From contig MCFH01000001.1 in NCBI GenBank assembly GCA_002104945.1, forward strand, positions 868,001-932,000: a stretch of 64,000 bases of DNA, in the 5' to 3' direction. This document shows positions 28,629-40,600 of this stretch, one piece after another. The position numbers were made by a program, and so were the translations under genes. The notes below the pieces were generated by a model. It saw nothing but the letters and a program-made list of their open reading frames with translations. It was not told the DNA's origin and did no database searches. Each line of letters opens with the position of its first letter. The stretch's first letter is position 1. Origin of the DNA: Piromyces finnis (lineage: Eukaryota; Neocallimastigomycota; Neocallimastigomycetes; Neocallimastigales; Neocallimastigaceae).

Positions 28629-29552
28629 TAATAGATTAAGAGTCTCAAGACTCTCAAGAGAGAATCTCATTAATTCTCAAATGATTCTCTGAAAGATGAA
28701 TCAAACCGCCGGATATGACATTTTGTCATAGGAGAAAACTGTAGGAAATTCTAACTATCAGAACTAAATTATTTAATCTGAAATTTTCTATGTTTGATAA
28801 AATTATCTTGAGATCTAAAATTTGAGATTTCAAAATTTTAAGATTGAAATATTATTTTCGCCATAAATAAAAGATTCGAAGTAATTTAATATAGAAAATA
28901 AGGAAATAATCAATCTGATAAATAAAACATAGAAAGTAGTATATTTTCTAATATGATATAAGTTAATCTACAATGATAGAATTCAAACATTAAATTTCCG
29001 AAAAACTAGTAAATTATTAAAATTTAAATTATTTTGAATTCAATAAACTCAGAAAATATACAAATCAAATTAAATATAAATAAATAGCTTAAACCCCCAA
29101 GGAACAATACCTATATCACTATATTGATTTGATAACTTTGTAGCTTAAAACAAATCGTCAATAGTAAACTACAAAAAGCTTTCAGTAAATTTAATATTCC
29201 TTGAATATAGACATAATATCAATAGTAACAAAACTTCTATTCTCAAGAAGATATGATATAGAAGTATTAATATTAAGAATATAATATGTGAAATTTGAAT
29301 AAATAAGTTCCTTAAGCTTAGATTATTTATCAGGATAATTTTAAAATTTATGTAACAAAAAGAATATTTCCTAGCATTCCATATTAATTCTATAATAAAG
29401 CAAAATTTTATAAAGATCTCTACATCCATTATCTAAAGAAAGGATATGAGAACACAATTATGAAAATTAGTATTTATCAATTATGATATATATTGAAAAT
29501 TGTAATATGTAATATCTCCGATAAGGATCTTAACACTGATGAAATTAGAAAT

Positions 29553-30296
29553 CCTATATGGTTTATATTTCCTTAAGAAGCGTGGTTACAGAAAGATTTT
29601 AATTCCACTCCTTATGAAGAGTGATGTTATGACCAAGACAGCTCAATTATCTGATGTTGATGAAGAATTATACATGGTTTCTAAAGTTAATGATAATCCA
29701 GAACCAAAATGTTAGTGAACAACCAATGAGTACTTTCTATAGAGGTGAATGGTTCAGTGAACCAGAAAAGTAATTATTAGCCAGAGATGCTAGTTATTCA
29801 ATTTGTTTCAAAAAGAAAGCTGGTGCTCACTGCAAAAAATACTTAGGGTCTTTTCCAGCAATCCATTTTTTGTCAATCAGAAAAGAGCTGGGAAGAATTA
29901 GAACAATTAATTAGTACTACTGAAGATTTCTACCAATCTCTTAAACTTCCATATCACGTTATTGCCATTGTTTCTGATGTCATAAACAATGCTGCTACTA
30001 AGAAACACGATCTTTAAGCTTATTTTCCATTCCAACCTGAATACAAGGAATTAGATAGTTGTCGTAACTATACTGATTACCAATCTAGAAACTTAGGTAA
30101 CATGTTTGGTGTTAAGAAGATGAACTCCCATGTTAAGAACTACGTTTACTTATTAAACGGTACTCTTTGTGTTAACGGACGTACTTTTTTCTGTACTCTC
30201 GAAAACTATCAAACCGAAAATGTTTTAATTGTTCCAGAACTATTAAGACCATATATAGATGTTGTTAAATTTATTTGTCAAAGAACTCACTTCTGA
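29553..30296 (+). pseudogene. SES1: Intronless seryl-tRNA synthetase retropseudogene (3' part)
   Basis: Read across frames, the stretch resembles the catalytic half of cytosolic SerRS: LYFLKKRGYRKI, MTKTAQLSDVDEELYMV, SEQPM, the motif-2 region FKKKAGAH, DSCRNYTDYQSRNLG, and the motif-3 region LLNGTLCVNGRT, CTLENYQTENVLIVPELLRPY (split here). It is broken by in-frame stops near 29713, 29771 and 30015 and by several frameshifts. The N-terminal tRNA-binding arm is missing. There are no introns and the codons are the C-ending ones of highly expressed genes, so it probably arose from a reverse-transcribed mRNA. It sits wholly between the two LTRs, suggesting capture by the element. Non-functional as an enzyme. 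Confidence 0.85.
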
Positions 30297-31042
30297 CAAG
30301 AAAATAGTTAAAATATAATTTAGGAAGATATAAAGTTTATTATATAGCATGAAGATTATTCAACTTGATATTAATCTACTCATTATGTCAATTTGCATAC
30401 AATAACATTAAATATCCATATATCCAGTTATTAAAATATCCATTCACAAATATTCATGAACACATAATTACATATATTTACCAATATTTCATCTTATTTT
30501 CAAAAGAACTAGTTTTATTAACATTCATAAAATAGCATTATTGTTATTGAAAGCATACATATTTATTTCAAGTAAATAAATTGTTTGTGAAATATTCAAA
30601 TACTTTAACTACTACTATTTTAATGAGAAAATATTCTTTCCGCCATAGAGGAAAGATAGAACATAAAGAAAATACATAAAATTTATACAATTAGAAACAT
30701 GAATTAGAATAATTAAACATTATCTGATAAGTTTGTATAAAATACCCTATTGTAATGAAATTATGCAATGAACATTGAAACTATCCTTGTGAAAATGTCA
30801 ATCAATTTCTTTATGATAATTTCACTCAAATCAGTATTATATAATTTAATCCAGTATACTATTCTTTGAATTAAATCATTATAACAATACTTTAAGATAA
30901 TATTTAGCCTCAAAAGCATTATTTAAATTATTGCTACCTATAAAGCAAATATATTACTGGTCAAATGCTCATCCCGTAGGCTGTTATTGCTAATATACAT
31001 AGCAAATATTTCAAATGAGGTAATTTATTAAAGTTAGAAATG

Positions 31043-31167
31043 CTTAGCGTGAAATGAGCATATTCTACATATATATATACTTTGAATAACCTAGCGTGAA
31101 ATGGGTATATTCAATAATATTTTAACAACTTATCATGATTTAACTTAGCGTGAAATGAGTTATATTC
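31043..31167. repeat. Three spaced copies of a 22-bp motif in the LTR element
   Basis: TTAGCGTGAAATGAGCATAT-type sequence appears at about 31043, 31091 and 31145 with one or two changes, about 50 bp apart, separated by unrelated A/T-rich DNA. Confidence 0.8.
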
Positions 31168-32257
31168 ATAGATAATTATTAATGATGGTTTTAGACCTAT
31201 ATATATTTAATTTGGTCCCATCAATAACAATGTAGCACCTTCATAGTAAGGGCTCCTTAGATTTAGATGACATTGATTCATCATATTTATTTATTACCAA
31301 CATTCAAGAATGTTGTGACGCCGTTTTAAAATATAATTTACGGTGATTTAGTAACCTCATATATAAATCGCCACTTTCAACGTAGTGAGTGATCGCCGAC
31401 CAATTAGCTGACATTCTAATTAACCGAGCCGACTTCGATATAATTTAGAAGAACTTTATTCTCTTCAATAATCGATATTTTAAATGTCATTATCTTACAA
31501 TATTAACTTGTTATAATTTTACTGGTATATCTACTTATTTTAATTTGAAGTAAAGAAATACATAATTGAGGAATATTTTATTCATTAGTTTGATATTCTA
31601 TGATTATCACTACATTAAAATATATTATCATGAAAATATTATTTCACTATATTTTAAAGGATAGGCAATTGAGAAAAATGAATGAAAACATTAGAATATG
31701 TTATTTATTATTTATATAGGTATTAATACTTATCGTATATGTTATGGAAAATTATTCATTATTATGAAAATTTGATGCAAAATGAATGAAATTTTATGAA
31801 ATTTAAATTTCTCTTTTTCAAATCTAAGTATTTATTACTAAACATCTAGATTTGAGGGGGAAGTAGTGAATATACGAAATTTAAAATTCAAGATAATAAT
31901 TTTTGTTTCTAGTTAAACATTGGAAATAACTAAAACATTGCATAGAAACTAAGGCTTAATAAATAGAATGAATTGAAATTCAAATTGTAAAAATTTATAA
32001 GATTCAATATGTAAAAATGAAAAGAACAAAATTTCAAATACAAAGTAAAATATTCTTAAATATTATAAGAATAATTAATCAATACAAAAGGCATAAAAGG
32101 AAGGAAAAACACCTAAAAGAAAATGTTAAAATTCAATATACATATACTAAATAACTATTAAGGATTTAATTAAAATTTTACCATTATTAATTAGTATTTA
32201 CAAATAGATTGAAATACAATTATGCTAATATTCTAAAGAAAATTGTAATTATAAGGA

Positions 32258-32480
32258 CATAAAACCAGAGAGTTATCCATAGGTTGTCCGAAGAACGTAA
32301 AACCAAGAAGATTAACCATAGGTTGTTAAGAGAACGTAAAACCAAAAAGAGTTATCCATATGTGTTGTCATTAGGACGTAAAATCAAAGGTTAACCATGA
32401 GTTGTTAAGAAAACGTAAAACCAAAGAGGTAAACCATGCGTTGTCATAAGGACGTAAAATCAAAGAGATAAACCATGTGT
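32258..32480. repeat. Degenerate tandem repeat, about 6 copies of 36-41 bp, in the LTR element
   Basis: Each unit contains ACGTAAAACCAAAGAG, then (T)AACCATAGGTTGT and a short variable end. Units begin near 32258, 32296, 32333, 32374, 32410 and 32450. They lie a few hundred bp before the right LTR. Confidence 0.85.
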
Positions 32481-32843
32481 TGTCTATAATTCTGTGTAAA
32501 TCTCAGAGAGATTACCAATATAGTTTATAGGATAATGTAAAACCGGAAGGGTTTTCAATCCTTAATGGATGGTATAACAATTTATGAATATCCAATCCAA
32601 ATTTTAAACTTTAATACTACCAAATTATACAAAGGTTTTCAGTTTATCCATAAAAACGAAGTTATAGGGTAATATTTAAATTCTTTAAAGCAATTAGCGA
32701 ATAATATATGTGAAATATTTTAAATTCCAATTAATGAAATATAAAAATTTTAAACATTAGATTTAGTTTATAGTTAATAGTTTAGAAATAATAAAATGCA
32801 CATATTCACCAGCAAACCAAATTTTACTTAGTAGAAAATTAGG

Positions 32844-32855
32844 TTTGAGGGGGAA
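32844..32855 (+). other. Polypurine tract next to the right LTR
   Basis: TTTGAGGGGGAA directly before the right LTR is the expected plus-strand primer; its position orients the element left to right. A second copy, TTTGAGGGGGAAG, lies at 31851-31863. Confidence 0.75.
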
Positions 32856-33068
32856 TGTTAGAATATGTGAAACGTTATGTCACATGTATTCAAATGTATT
32901 GAAATGTATTAAAACGTATTTGTATATATTTGTATTTAATTATATGTTTAAGCCACAATGTAAATGTATAAATACATGTAGTTTGAGAAGAATGTAACGC
33001 AAGTAGTTCTTTATCATAAAATATATTAATAAAGTTGACATAATTATAAACCTAAATTAAACAACTCA
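32856..33068. repeat. Right LTR
   Basis: Pairs with 28417-28628; begins TGTTAG and ends ACTCA. Differences from the left LTR include a GTATTT insertion-type change near 32929, showing that the insertion is not brand new. Confidence 0.85.
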
Positions 33069-33073
33069 TAATA

Positions 33074-33716
33074 TAATTTAATAAATATTAATAAAAGCCA
33101 AAAAAAACTATTTATTCCTTAAAAATTTTTATATTAATTATATATATATTTAATTTATATTTAATATATTGGTGTAACATTAATGTTGATATTTTTTTTT
33201 TTGGTAATCAAACCTTATAAATTCTATGTTTCTAGCCAATACACTTTTTCTTAAATCATTAATAAATATAGTACACAACCAAATAATAGATTGTATACAT
33301 GGTATTAATTGCTAATTTATTTAATTTAAATCTATTGTTTTATGATATAGCAATTGTTCAAAAAAACAATATAATAAGGTTTAAGGAGTCTTGATTCATT
33401 ATTAGAATTATTAAATGAGTGAAACCTAATTAATGTATGTTCTAGACTAAATTCTAAAAAAACTATATATTAATATTAAACAAATTAACTATTTCTATTT
33501 TAATATATTCAAAATATATATATATATAATAAATTTAAATATATAAATAAAACTATATAAATAGGCAAAAATCTTTTTTAAATTTTTTTAAAATTCAAAA
33601 ATTCTATTAAAAATAAAAATATAAAAAATTAAAATAATTAATAATAGGATTTTAATAAAAATTAAAAAAGCTTTTTTATTAGTACATCATAATATAAAAA
33701 ATATTGTATATATAAA
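33074..33716. promoter_or_regulatory. Upstream region of CotH copy 2
   Basis: The LTR element ends only about 650 bp before the CotH start codon, so the right LTR could lie within the promoter. The last 150 bp contain A-rich leader-like sequence; no specific factor site is recognised. Confidence 0.4.
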
Positions 33717-35652
33717 ATGAAGTTCTTAAATATTATTTCTACATTATCTTTCTTAGCATTATCTGTTAATGCTGGATTTTGGGATAATGTCAACAGAACT
33801 GAACTTTTTTCAATAATGGAAGAAAGTGTCCCAGAAATGCGTATTACTTTACCAGAAAAGAAGTGGAAAAAGATGATTGAAGAAGGTCAAGTTGTTGAAC
33901 AAGAAGAAAAGTCTGAAACTGATTATGCTGCTAATTTAAAATTTATTTATGAAGGGTAATATATTTAAAATATATTTATTAAAAGTTTAATTAAAAAAAA
34001 AAAAAAAAAAAGAAAAACATCTAAATTAATATTTAATTAATTTATCAAACTTTAGAAAAGAAGAAAATTACGATATTTCTTTCAAGTTTGGTGGAAAATC
34101 TACTGCTACTTTTACTAAGCCAGGTTACAACATTAAAATTAAGGGTAGTGAAAATACTTTACATGGAACTAAAAATATTCGTTTAAGAAGCGATCTTCGT
34201 GACGCTTCTATGATGCGTTCTAAGGTTACCACTGATATTTTACAAAAGAGTGGTTTAATTGCTACTGAAGTTGGTTACACTGAATTATATATCAATGATG
34301 AATATATGGGTTTCTGGGTTGTTTCAGATTCTATTAAGAGTAAATGGATCCAAAGAAAGTTTGGTGTTTCTGAAGAACAAACTAAGCCATTATATCAATG
34401 TAGAGCTGATTTCATTAGATTAGATAATGGCTCTGCTAAGCAATTATGTGTTAATGCTAATGAAGAATACAAAGATTATATGGAACCATTCAACAATTTT
34501 GTTGATGCTGTTAATGCTGCTAAAACTAGAGAAGATTTAGAAAAAATCATGGATGTTGATAACTTCATTAAGTACCTTGCTTGGGAATACTTAATGGGAT
34601 CATGGGATCACTTCAGTAACGTTTATGGTCATAATATTTACTGGTACCAACAACCAAACGGTAAGTGGGTAATTATTCCATACGATCACGATATTGAATT
34701 AGGTCAAGAACTTTGGACTACTTATTGTAAGGGTACTGCTCCATACTGTGATTACGATGATGTTGATTTTGCTAGAGTTCCATACGATCAATTTGAAACT
34801 GGTCACCCAATTATTAGAACTTTAGTTCATAATGATGATACTAAGTTCCGTGAATGTCTTGGTGATATTGTTAGTAAGGTCTTCAATCCAGATACTATTT
34901 TAATTCAACTTGATAAGGTTAAGAAGTTAATTTCACCATACGTTAAGAGAGATAGAGATACTCTTGCTGGAAGAATCAATAAGAAGGGTAAAGAAATTAT
35001 TTACACTTATGAACACTTCCTTGGAAACACTGAATACACTTATGTCCATAATATTGTTAATACCGTAAGAGATTATGGTCTTAAGGATTGGATTCGTCGT
35101 CGTTACGAATATGTTGCTGCTTACTATGGTATTAATACTGAAGCTACTACTTCCGATAAGAAGCATAAGTTAATCGAACCAAGACCAGAACCAGTTATTT
35201 TACCATACAACCTTACTGTTACTTCTGAAAAGATTAATGATGATTACGCTTACCTTACTATTCAACCACCACTTCCAAAATACACTCCAGATAAGAACTA
35301 CGCTGATGACCGTGTTCCAGTTATTGGTGTTAATCAATACCTTCTTTCAAAGTCCGAAAACCCATCTAACCCATCTAAATGTTGGTCTGAAGCTTTTGGA
35401 TACAAGTGCTGTACTAAGGGATGTAAAACTATTGTTAATGTTATTGAAAATGGAAAATACTGGGGTGCTGAAAATGGTGAATGGTGTGGTATTCCAGATA
35501 ACTGTGAATTTGAAAAGGATGAATGCCCAGGTATCAAGTACGGTTATGAATGCTGTGAAAAATGTGATGTAGTTGAAACTGATGAACTTGGACAATGGGG
35601 TGCCATTAATGGTGAATGGTGTAGTATTAAGAAGTCTTGCAACAAGCAATAA
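33717..35652 (+). CDS. cotH: CotH-kinase protein with two fungal dockerins (copy 2), intron-poor and codon-optimised
   Basis: Exons 33717-33955 and 34056-35652 give 611 residues. Signal peptide MKFLNIISTLSFLALSVNA, then the mature start GFWDNVNRTEL. CotH core: FGGKSTATFTKPGYNIKIKG, RLRSDLRDASMMRSKVTTD, WVVSDSIKSKWIQRKFG, GHNIYWYQQPNGKWVIIPYD followed by HDIELGQ. Two dockerins close the protein (CWSEAFGYKCC...WCG; CPGIKYGYECC...WCS). Only one of the introns of the two sister copies remains, at the same site after ...FIYEG. Codons are strongly biased to C-ending Lys, Asn, Tyr and Phe codons, predicting high expression. The role is as in copy 1: secretion and attachment to cellulosome scaffoldins by family knowledge, with kinase substrate unknown. 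Confidence 0.95.
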
Positions 35653-36276
35653 ATTTAAAATATTTTATTATTACAATAAATTATGTTGTACTATCCGTAT
35701 AATTGTTTACAATTATAATAAATAGAATTATAGACAAAAACTTTAAAAAAAATAATTAATGAATATATTGTAGCGTTAGAAAATTTATGAATATATAAAA
35801 TAACGTTTTACAAATATATTATTAATTATTAAAAAGTTTTTACTAAACAAATATTATATATAAATATTACTAATATTTAATATTTAATTATATAAATTAT
35901 TATTAATATACAAATTATTAATAATCAAAAATTAAAAAAAAAATAAAGTAATTATATATATAAAATATAAATTATTTATATATATATTAATAGAATTTAT
36001 TTATTAATTAAAAAAATTATATAACTTATTAAAATCATAACTAATAGAACATCCACTTTATAATTTAAAAAAAAAACAAAAACAAAAAATATATAAATGA
36101 AAATAAATAAAAAAAAATAAAAGAATAATTACAAATAAAGTTTTAAACAATCAAAAAAAAAAAAAAAGGATAAATAATAACCGTTTTTTTTTTATTAATT
36201 TTATTTTTATATTTATTTATTTGAAATTTAATTTGAAAATTTTATTGATATGAAAGCTTATTTTTTTTTTTTAGCT
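35653..36276. other. Intergenic DNA between CotH copy 2 and the LINE
   Basis: 3' UTR of CotH copy 2 and A/T-rich spacer up to the target-site duplication of the non-LTR element. Nothing else seen. Confidence 0.5.
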
Positions 36277-36290
36277 ATCATTGTAATCCC
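36277..36290. repeat. Target-site duplication, left copy
   Basis: ATCATTGTAATCCC; identical to 42478-42491. Confidence 0.9.
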
Positions 36291-37024
36291 ATAAATGTAG
36301 TTTCTCAAGGGGGTCTACTCATGCTCATGGTACTGAGAGAGTAGAAAGAATTAAATCCAAGTATCGCGCAATGGATGCTTGGTGCCCTCTTGGAAACGTG
36401 CCTTCATTTATTTAATAAACGTAGTTTATCAAGGGAGTCTACTCATGCTCAACCTCTTGGGAACGTGCCTTCATTTATTTAATAAATGTAGTTTCTCAAG
36501 GGGGTCTACTCATGCTCATCCCTCTTGGGAACGTGCCTTCATTTATTTAATAAATGTAGTTTCTCAAGGGGGTCTACTCATGCTCATGGTACTGAGAGAG
36601 TAGAAAGAATTAAATCCAAGTATCGCGCAATGGATGCTTGGTGCCCTCTTGGAAACGTGCCTTCATTTATTTAATAAACGTAGTTTATCAAGGGAGTCTA
36701 CTCATGCTCAACCTCTTGGGAACGTGCCTTCATTTATTTAATAAATGTAGTTTCTCAAGGGGGTCTACTCATGCTCATCCCTCTTGGGAACGTGCCTTCA
36801 TTTATTTAATAAATGTAGTTTCTCAAGGGGGTCTACTCATGCTCATGGTACTGAGAGAGTAGAAAGAATTAAATCCAAGTATTGCGCAATGGATGCTTGG
36901 TGCCCTCTTAGGAATGTGCCTTCATTTATTTAATAAATGTAATTTCTCAAGGGGGTCTACTCATGCTCATGGTACTGAGAGAGTAGAAAGAATTAAATCC
37001 AAGCATTGCGCAATGGATGCTTGG
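36291..37024 (+). repeat. 5' monomer array of the LINE (259-bp higher-order repeat)
   Basis: Two essentially identical 259-bp units (36291-36549, 36550-36808), then a 124-bp shortened unit (36809-36932) and a partial one. Each 259-bp unit is itself built of three related subunits sharing AATAAATGTAGTTTCTCAAG, then GGGGTCTACTCATGCTCA and GAACGTGCCTTCATTTATTT. The array recalls the monomer promoters of rodent L1 elements, so a promoter role is inferred. Identical 74-codon ORFs inside the units are by-products. Confidence 0.9.
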
Positions 37025-37085
37025 TTAGTCTTCAAGGGAAAATTATTAGGACTAAGCTCATGGTACTGAGCGATTAAAAAACATT

Positions 37086-37117
37086 TTATTCATCAAATTT
37101 AAGTATTTGATGAATAA
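37086..37117 (+). other. Hairpin in the LINE 5' leader
   Basis: A 13-bp perfect stem (TTATTCATCAAAT / ATTTGATGAATAA) encloses a 6-nt loop TTAAGT, just after the monomer array. It could be an RNA structure for ribosome or reverse-transcriptase recruitment; the role is unproven. Confidence 0.6.
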
Positions 37118-37668
37118 GTGAATGTTTGATTTTTCAGGTAAGTTTGTATAGTATTTAATTAGAAGAGTAATACATTTTGTTGCTGTATTTTTTCTTTTAT
37201 TCATGTATTCATGTAGTACTACTCTTCTCTTGTAAGAATCCAATGTAGTCAACTTTAGCATTTGCATTGTACTTTTATATTCATGTAGCTATTGTTGTAT
37301 TGTTTCTTGTAAGAGACTGATTCACTCTACATCATGTAAAAATACTATTCACAAGCTTTCTGGTGTCGACATTCTTGATTCAAATTTTTTACCAATTTAA
37401 ATATTTAATGAAAAGTAAAGTCAAACAAGTTTAGTGTCAAAAAGCGAATCGAATTTACTAACAACAAACCAAAACTAGAATTTTTAAAGAAAATTTACAA
37501 CTAGAATTCAAAAAAAGAAACTTTAAACAAAGCATCGTAACAATTTTTGTACTATCCAGTACTTTTAAGAAGAGAGAGAGAGACAAATTTTTTTCCATAT
37601 ACGTTATATTTGTAATTTTTATTAGTATTTATTTTATATTCAATATTTTTTAATTAGAATTTATTATC

Positions 37669-40600
37669 ATGTCAGTCCTTTATTTTAAAGATAAGAATTA
37701 TATCAGACGTGGTACCCGGTCTTATGGTATCCCCTTAGATGATATTCGCTCCTTCTTTATCCGTGGTATTCGATCATGGTCAGTAAATATGCTATGGGAA
37801 AAACTCGAGGTTATTCTAGAAGATAAATTTAATTCAGTTATTAGTGTTAAATATTTTCAGACTTTCAATGATCACTTTTTCTTAGTCAAGGTTCATGGTT
37901 CATCAAAAGATTGTATTAAAATCTTACACATGTTAAAGAAGAAACTTTCAGTTACCTCAATTTCCTTTTCAGCTCGTAGTAGAAGGAATCACAAATACAC
38001 TTTTTCCACTCTCAAACGTAAAATTTTAGTTTCTAATAAACATCAACATTCTATTCAACAATCATTTCAACAATCAGTTCAACAATCAGTTCAACAATCT
38101 CATCAACAATCCGATCTTCAACAAGATCTTCAACAGGATCTTCAACAAGTTTCCCATCATGAAAATATTCCAGATCTACAGCAAACACAATTTCAATCTC
38201 AACATTCAACAATTAATTCTAATAGTTCTATCAACTCTGATAACAGTTCAATAGTTGATAGTTCTTCAGTTTCACAGCCATCTAGTAATAGTTCTACTTA
38301 TTCCTCTGATGCATCATCCATTAATAACGATGACTTTAATAATAATAATAATAGCAACGATTCTTCCTCATCCAACAAGCCTGATAACTTTTCTTTTTGT
38401 CTTAGTTGGAACACCAATGGGTGGAATCATGAAAAGAGAGATAGTATTAGCTATTTCACAGCTATTTTCAAACCATTATTCTTATGTTTCCAAGAAACTG
38501 GTAATGGTTCTGGATCGAATACAGATTATCCTTGTCGTGTTACTTTGCGAAACTATAGACACTTTTTCAAGAAAGCTGACGAATCAGTTCCGGGAATGAG
38601 AGGTTTATATTTAGGTTTTCACAATTCATGTCAAGCCTCACTTGAAAACTTCTCTGGAAAGTATATTATTTCTATTTATACTTTTAGTCTCTGGAATAGA
38701 TTCAAATGCTCGATTGGAAATGTTTATATGCCTCATAGTCATCACAACATCTATGTTGATCATGCAAAGTTAGAAGTTCGCTTGTGGTTACAAACTCATT
38801 CATCCCATCCATCGATTCTTGTTGGTGATTTTAATATGTCTAAAGTAAAATTATCCAACTGGTTATCAACTAATGGATTAGGAGATTGGGAAATTCTTCC
38901 GCTTAGAGGGTCTACTATCTCTTGGACTCGAGGTGATCAATCTTCCGACATTGACCATGCTCTTATCAATTCGAAGATGAAAGATCTTATTCACTCAGGA
39001 TCATTTATAAATAATTTTTATCCTGTATCAGACCATAAGCCACTTCTTATTAATGGTAAAATTATTCCTATGGAAGATTTTTCTAATGACTTTAATGTTC
39101 CTAAGAAAATTCTGAAATGGAATAGATTAAAATGTATTGAGGAAAAGGAATCTATTCTCAGTCATAATAAATTCCAAATACTTTCAGCAAAATTCAACGA
39201 TCCTAATGTTTCTACAGATGAACTTTCCAAAGAGTTTACTTCAACTGCTTTTTCAATTGCAGACGAGCTCAGTATTACCTCAGCAAATAATGTTATAAAG
39301 TCTTCATTTCATATTTCACAACAAATTTTTAATCTTCAAAAAATCAAAATGAAGTTGTATAAGAGATTTAAAAAAGAAAGAATTTATGATATAGATGAAT
39401 TTATTAAAAGAATTAAAATCTACCGTAAGCTCATTGATTACATCCACAAAAGATGTAATGAATTTAGGAAGCAAGAATATCTTCATTGGATTAAAACAGG
39501 ATGTGAGTATATGAAGAGTCATAATCCTAAGAAGGCCTGGAAATGGATCAAGAAAACTGCAAAAATTGGAAAAGATTCTTTCTTTATTGCTCAACCAATT
39601 AAAAATAAAAATGGAGAATTAGTTGTTGCTACGGAAGAACTACTAGATGTGTGGCATGATCATTTCGAAAATCTTGCATCAGACCCAAGTGGTGTAAGTC
39701 TTGATTTGGAGCATTGGTATGAAGAACCAACGAATAAACGTTTTTCACTTCCTATGCTTGATGAGTGGGATATCAACCAAGATATTAGTATTGATGAAGT
39801 CAAGTCAGCTATCCTCACTACTCCAAATTATAAAGCATCAGGTCCGGATGGTATTCCAATTGAATTTTACAAAGCATTAGTTCCATCAAGTAATGATTCT
39901 AATAATGCTACAGATAATAATTCTTCTGGTAATACTACTTCAGATAATGATGCTCATGGTTTAAATTTTATTCTTAAATTATTCAACCGTATTTGGGATG
40001 GAGATTTCCCCAACTCATGGAATGAATCCAGTATTGTTTCTATTCCTAAGAAGGGTGATTTGACAGATTGTGATAACTATCGAGGTATATCACTTATCAA
40101 TAATGGCATTAAGTTGATTTCCAAAATTGTCACCACTAGAATCTCAGAATATGGTTTAAAGAATAATTTCATTAGACCTGAACAATTTGGTTTTCGAAAA
40201 AAGGAAGAAAGTATTAGTCTTTTCATTTCAATCCAAGAAATATGCCGTAGACGTCAATTAGATAATAAAGAGACATATTTGGCCTTTTTAGATCTCAGGA
40301 AAGCATACGATTCAGTCCCAATCGGTAATATTCTCCATAAATTAGATTGTTTAGGAATCCGAGGTAAGAGTTTACAATTTATCAAAAATTTATATTTAAC
40401 ATCTAAGGCTAATGTCAAATTAGATGGACAATTCTCGAAATCTTTTGATGTGAAGAAAGGAGTCCGTCAAGGTTGCCCTCTTTCTCCTATTCTCTTTAAT
40501 CTCTTTATTAATGATATATTTAGAGAGTGCGAAGATCTAGGAGTCAGTTTAGGTGACACTCGATGCTGTGGTGGACTTTTTGCAGATGATATAGTTATTT

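Larger units (their letters stand above)
28417..33068. mobile_element. Non-autonomous LTR retroelement (LARD-like), about 4.65 kb
   Basis: Two nearly identical direct repeats of 212 and 213 bp bound the region and start TGTTAG; the right one ends ACTCA, giving the usual TG...CA ends. Flanks TAATT (28412-28416) and TAATA (33069-33073) fit an imperfect 5-bp target duplication. A polypurine tract (TTTGAGGGGGAA, 32844-32855) abuts the right LTR. No gag, protease, integrase or reverse transcriptase can be read inside; the interior holds a decayed seryl-tRNA synthetase copy and short repeat arrays. LTR plus non-coding interior over 4 kb matches large retrotransposon derivatives, which move with enzymes supplied by other elements. 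A primer-binding site was not recognised after the left LTR. It may equally be a full element whose coding part has been replaced. Confidence 0.8.

Noticed and set aside
30102-30296. 64-codon ORF as a small gene
   Set aside because: It is the least damaged piece of the SerRS retropseudogene.
36379-36862. Two identical 74-codon ORFs
   Set aside because: They are reading frames inside the 259-bp LINE monomers and owe their identity to the repeat; no coding bias.
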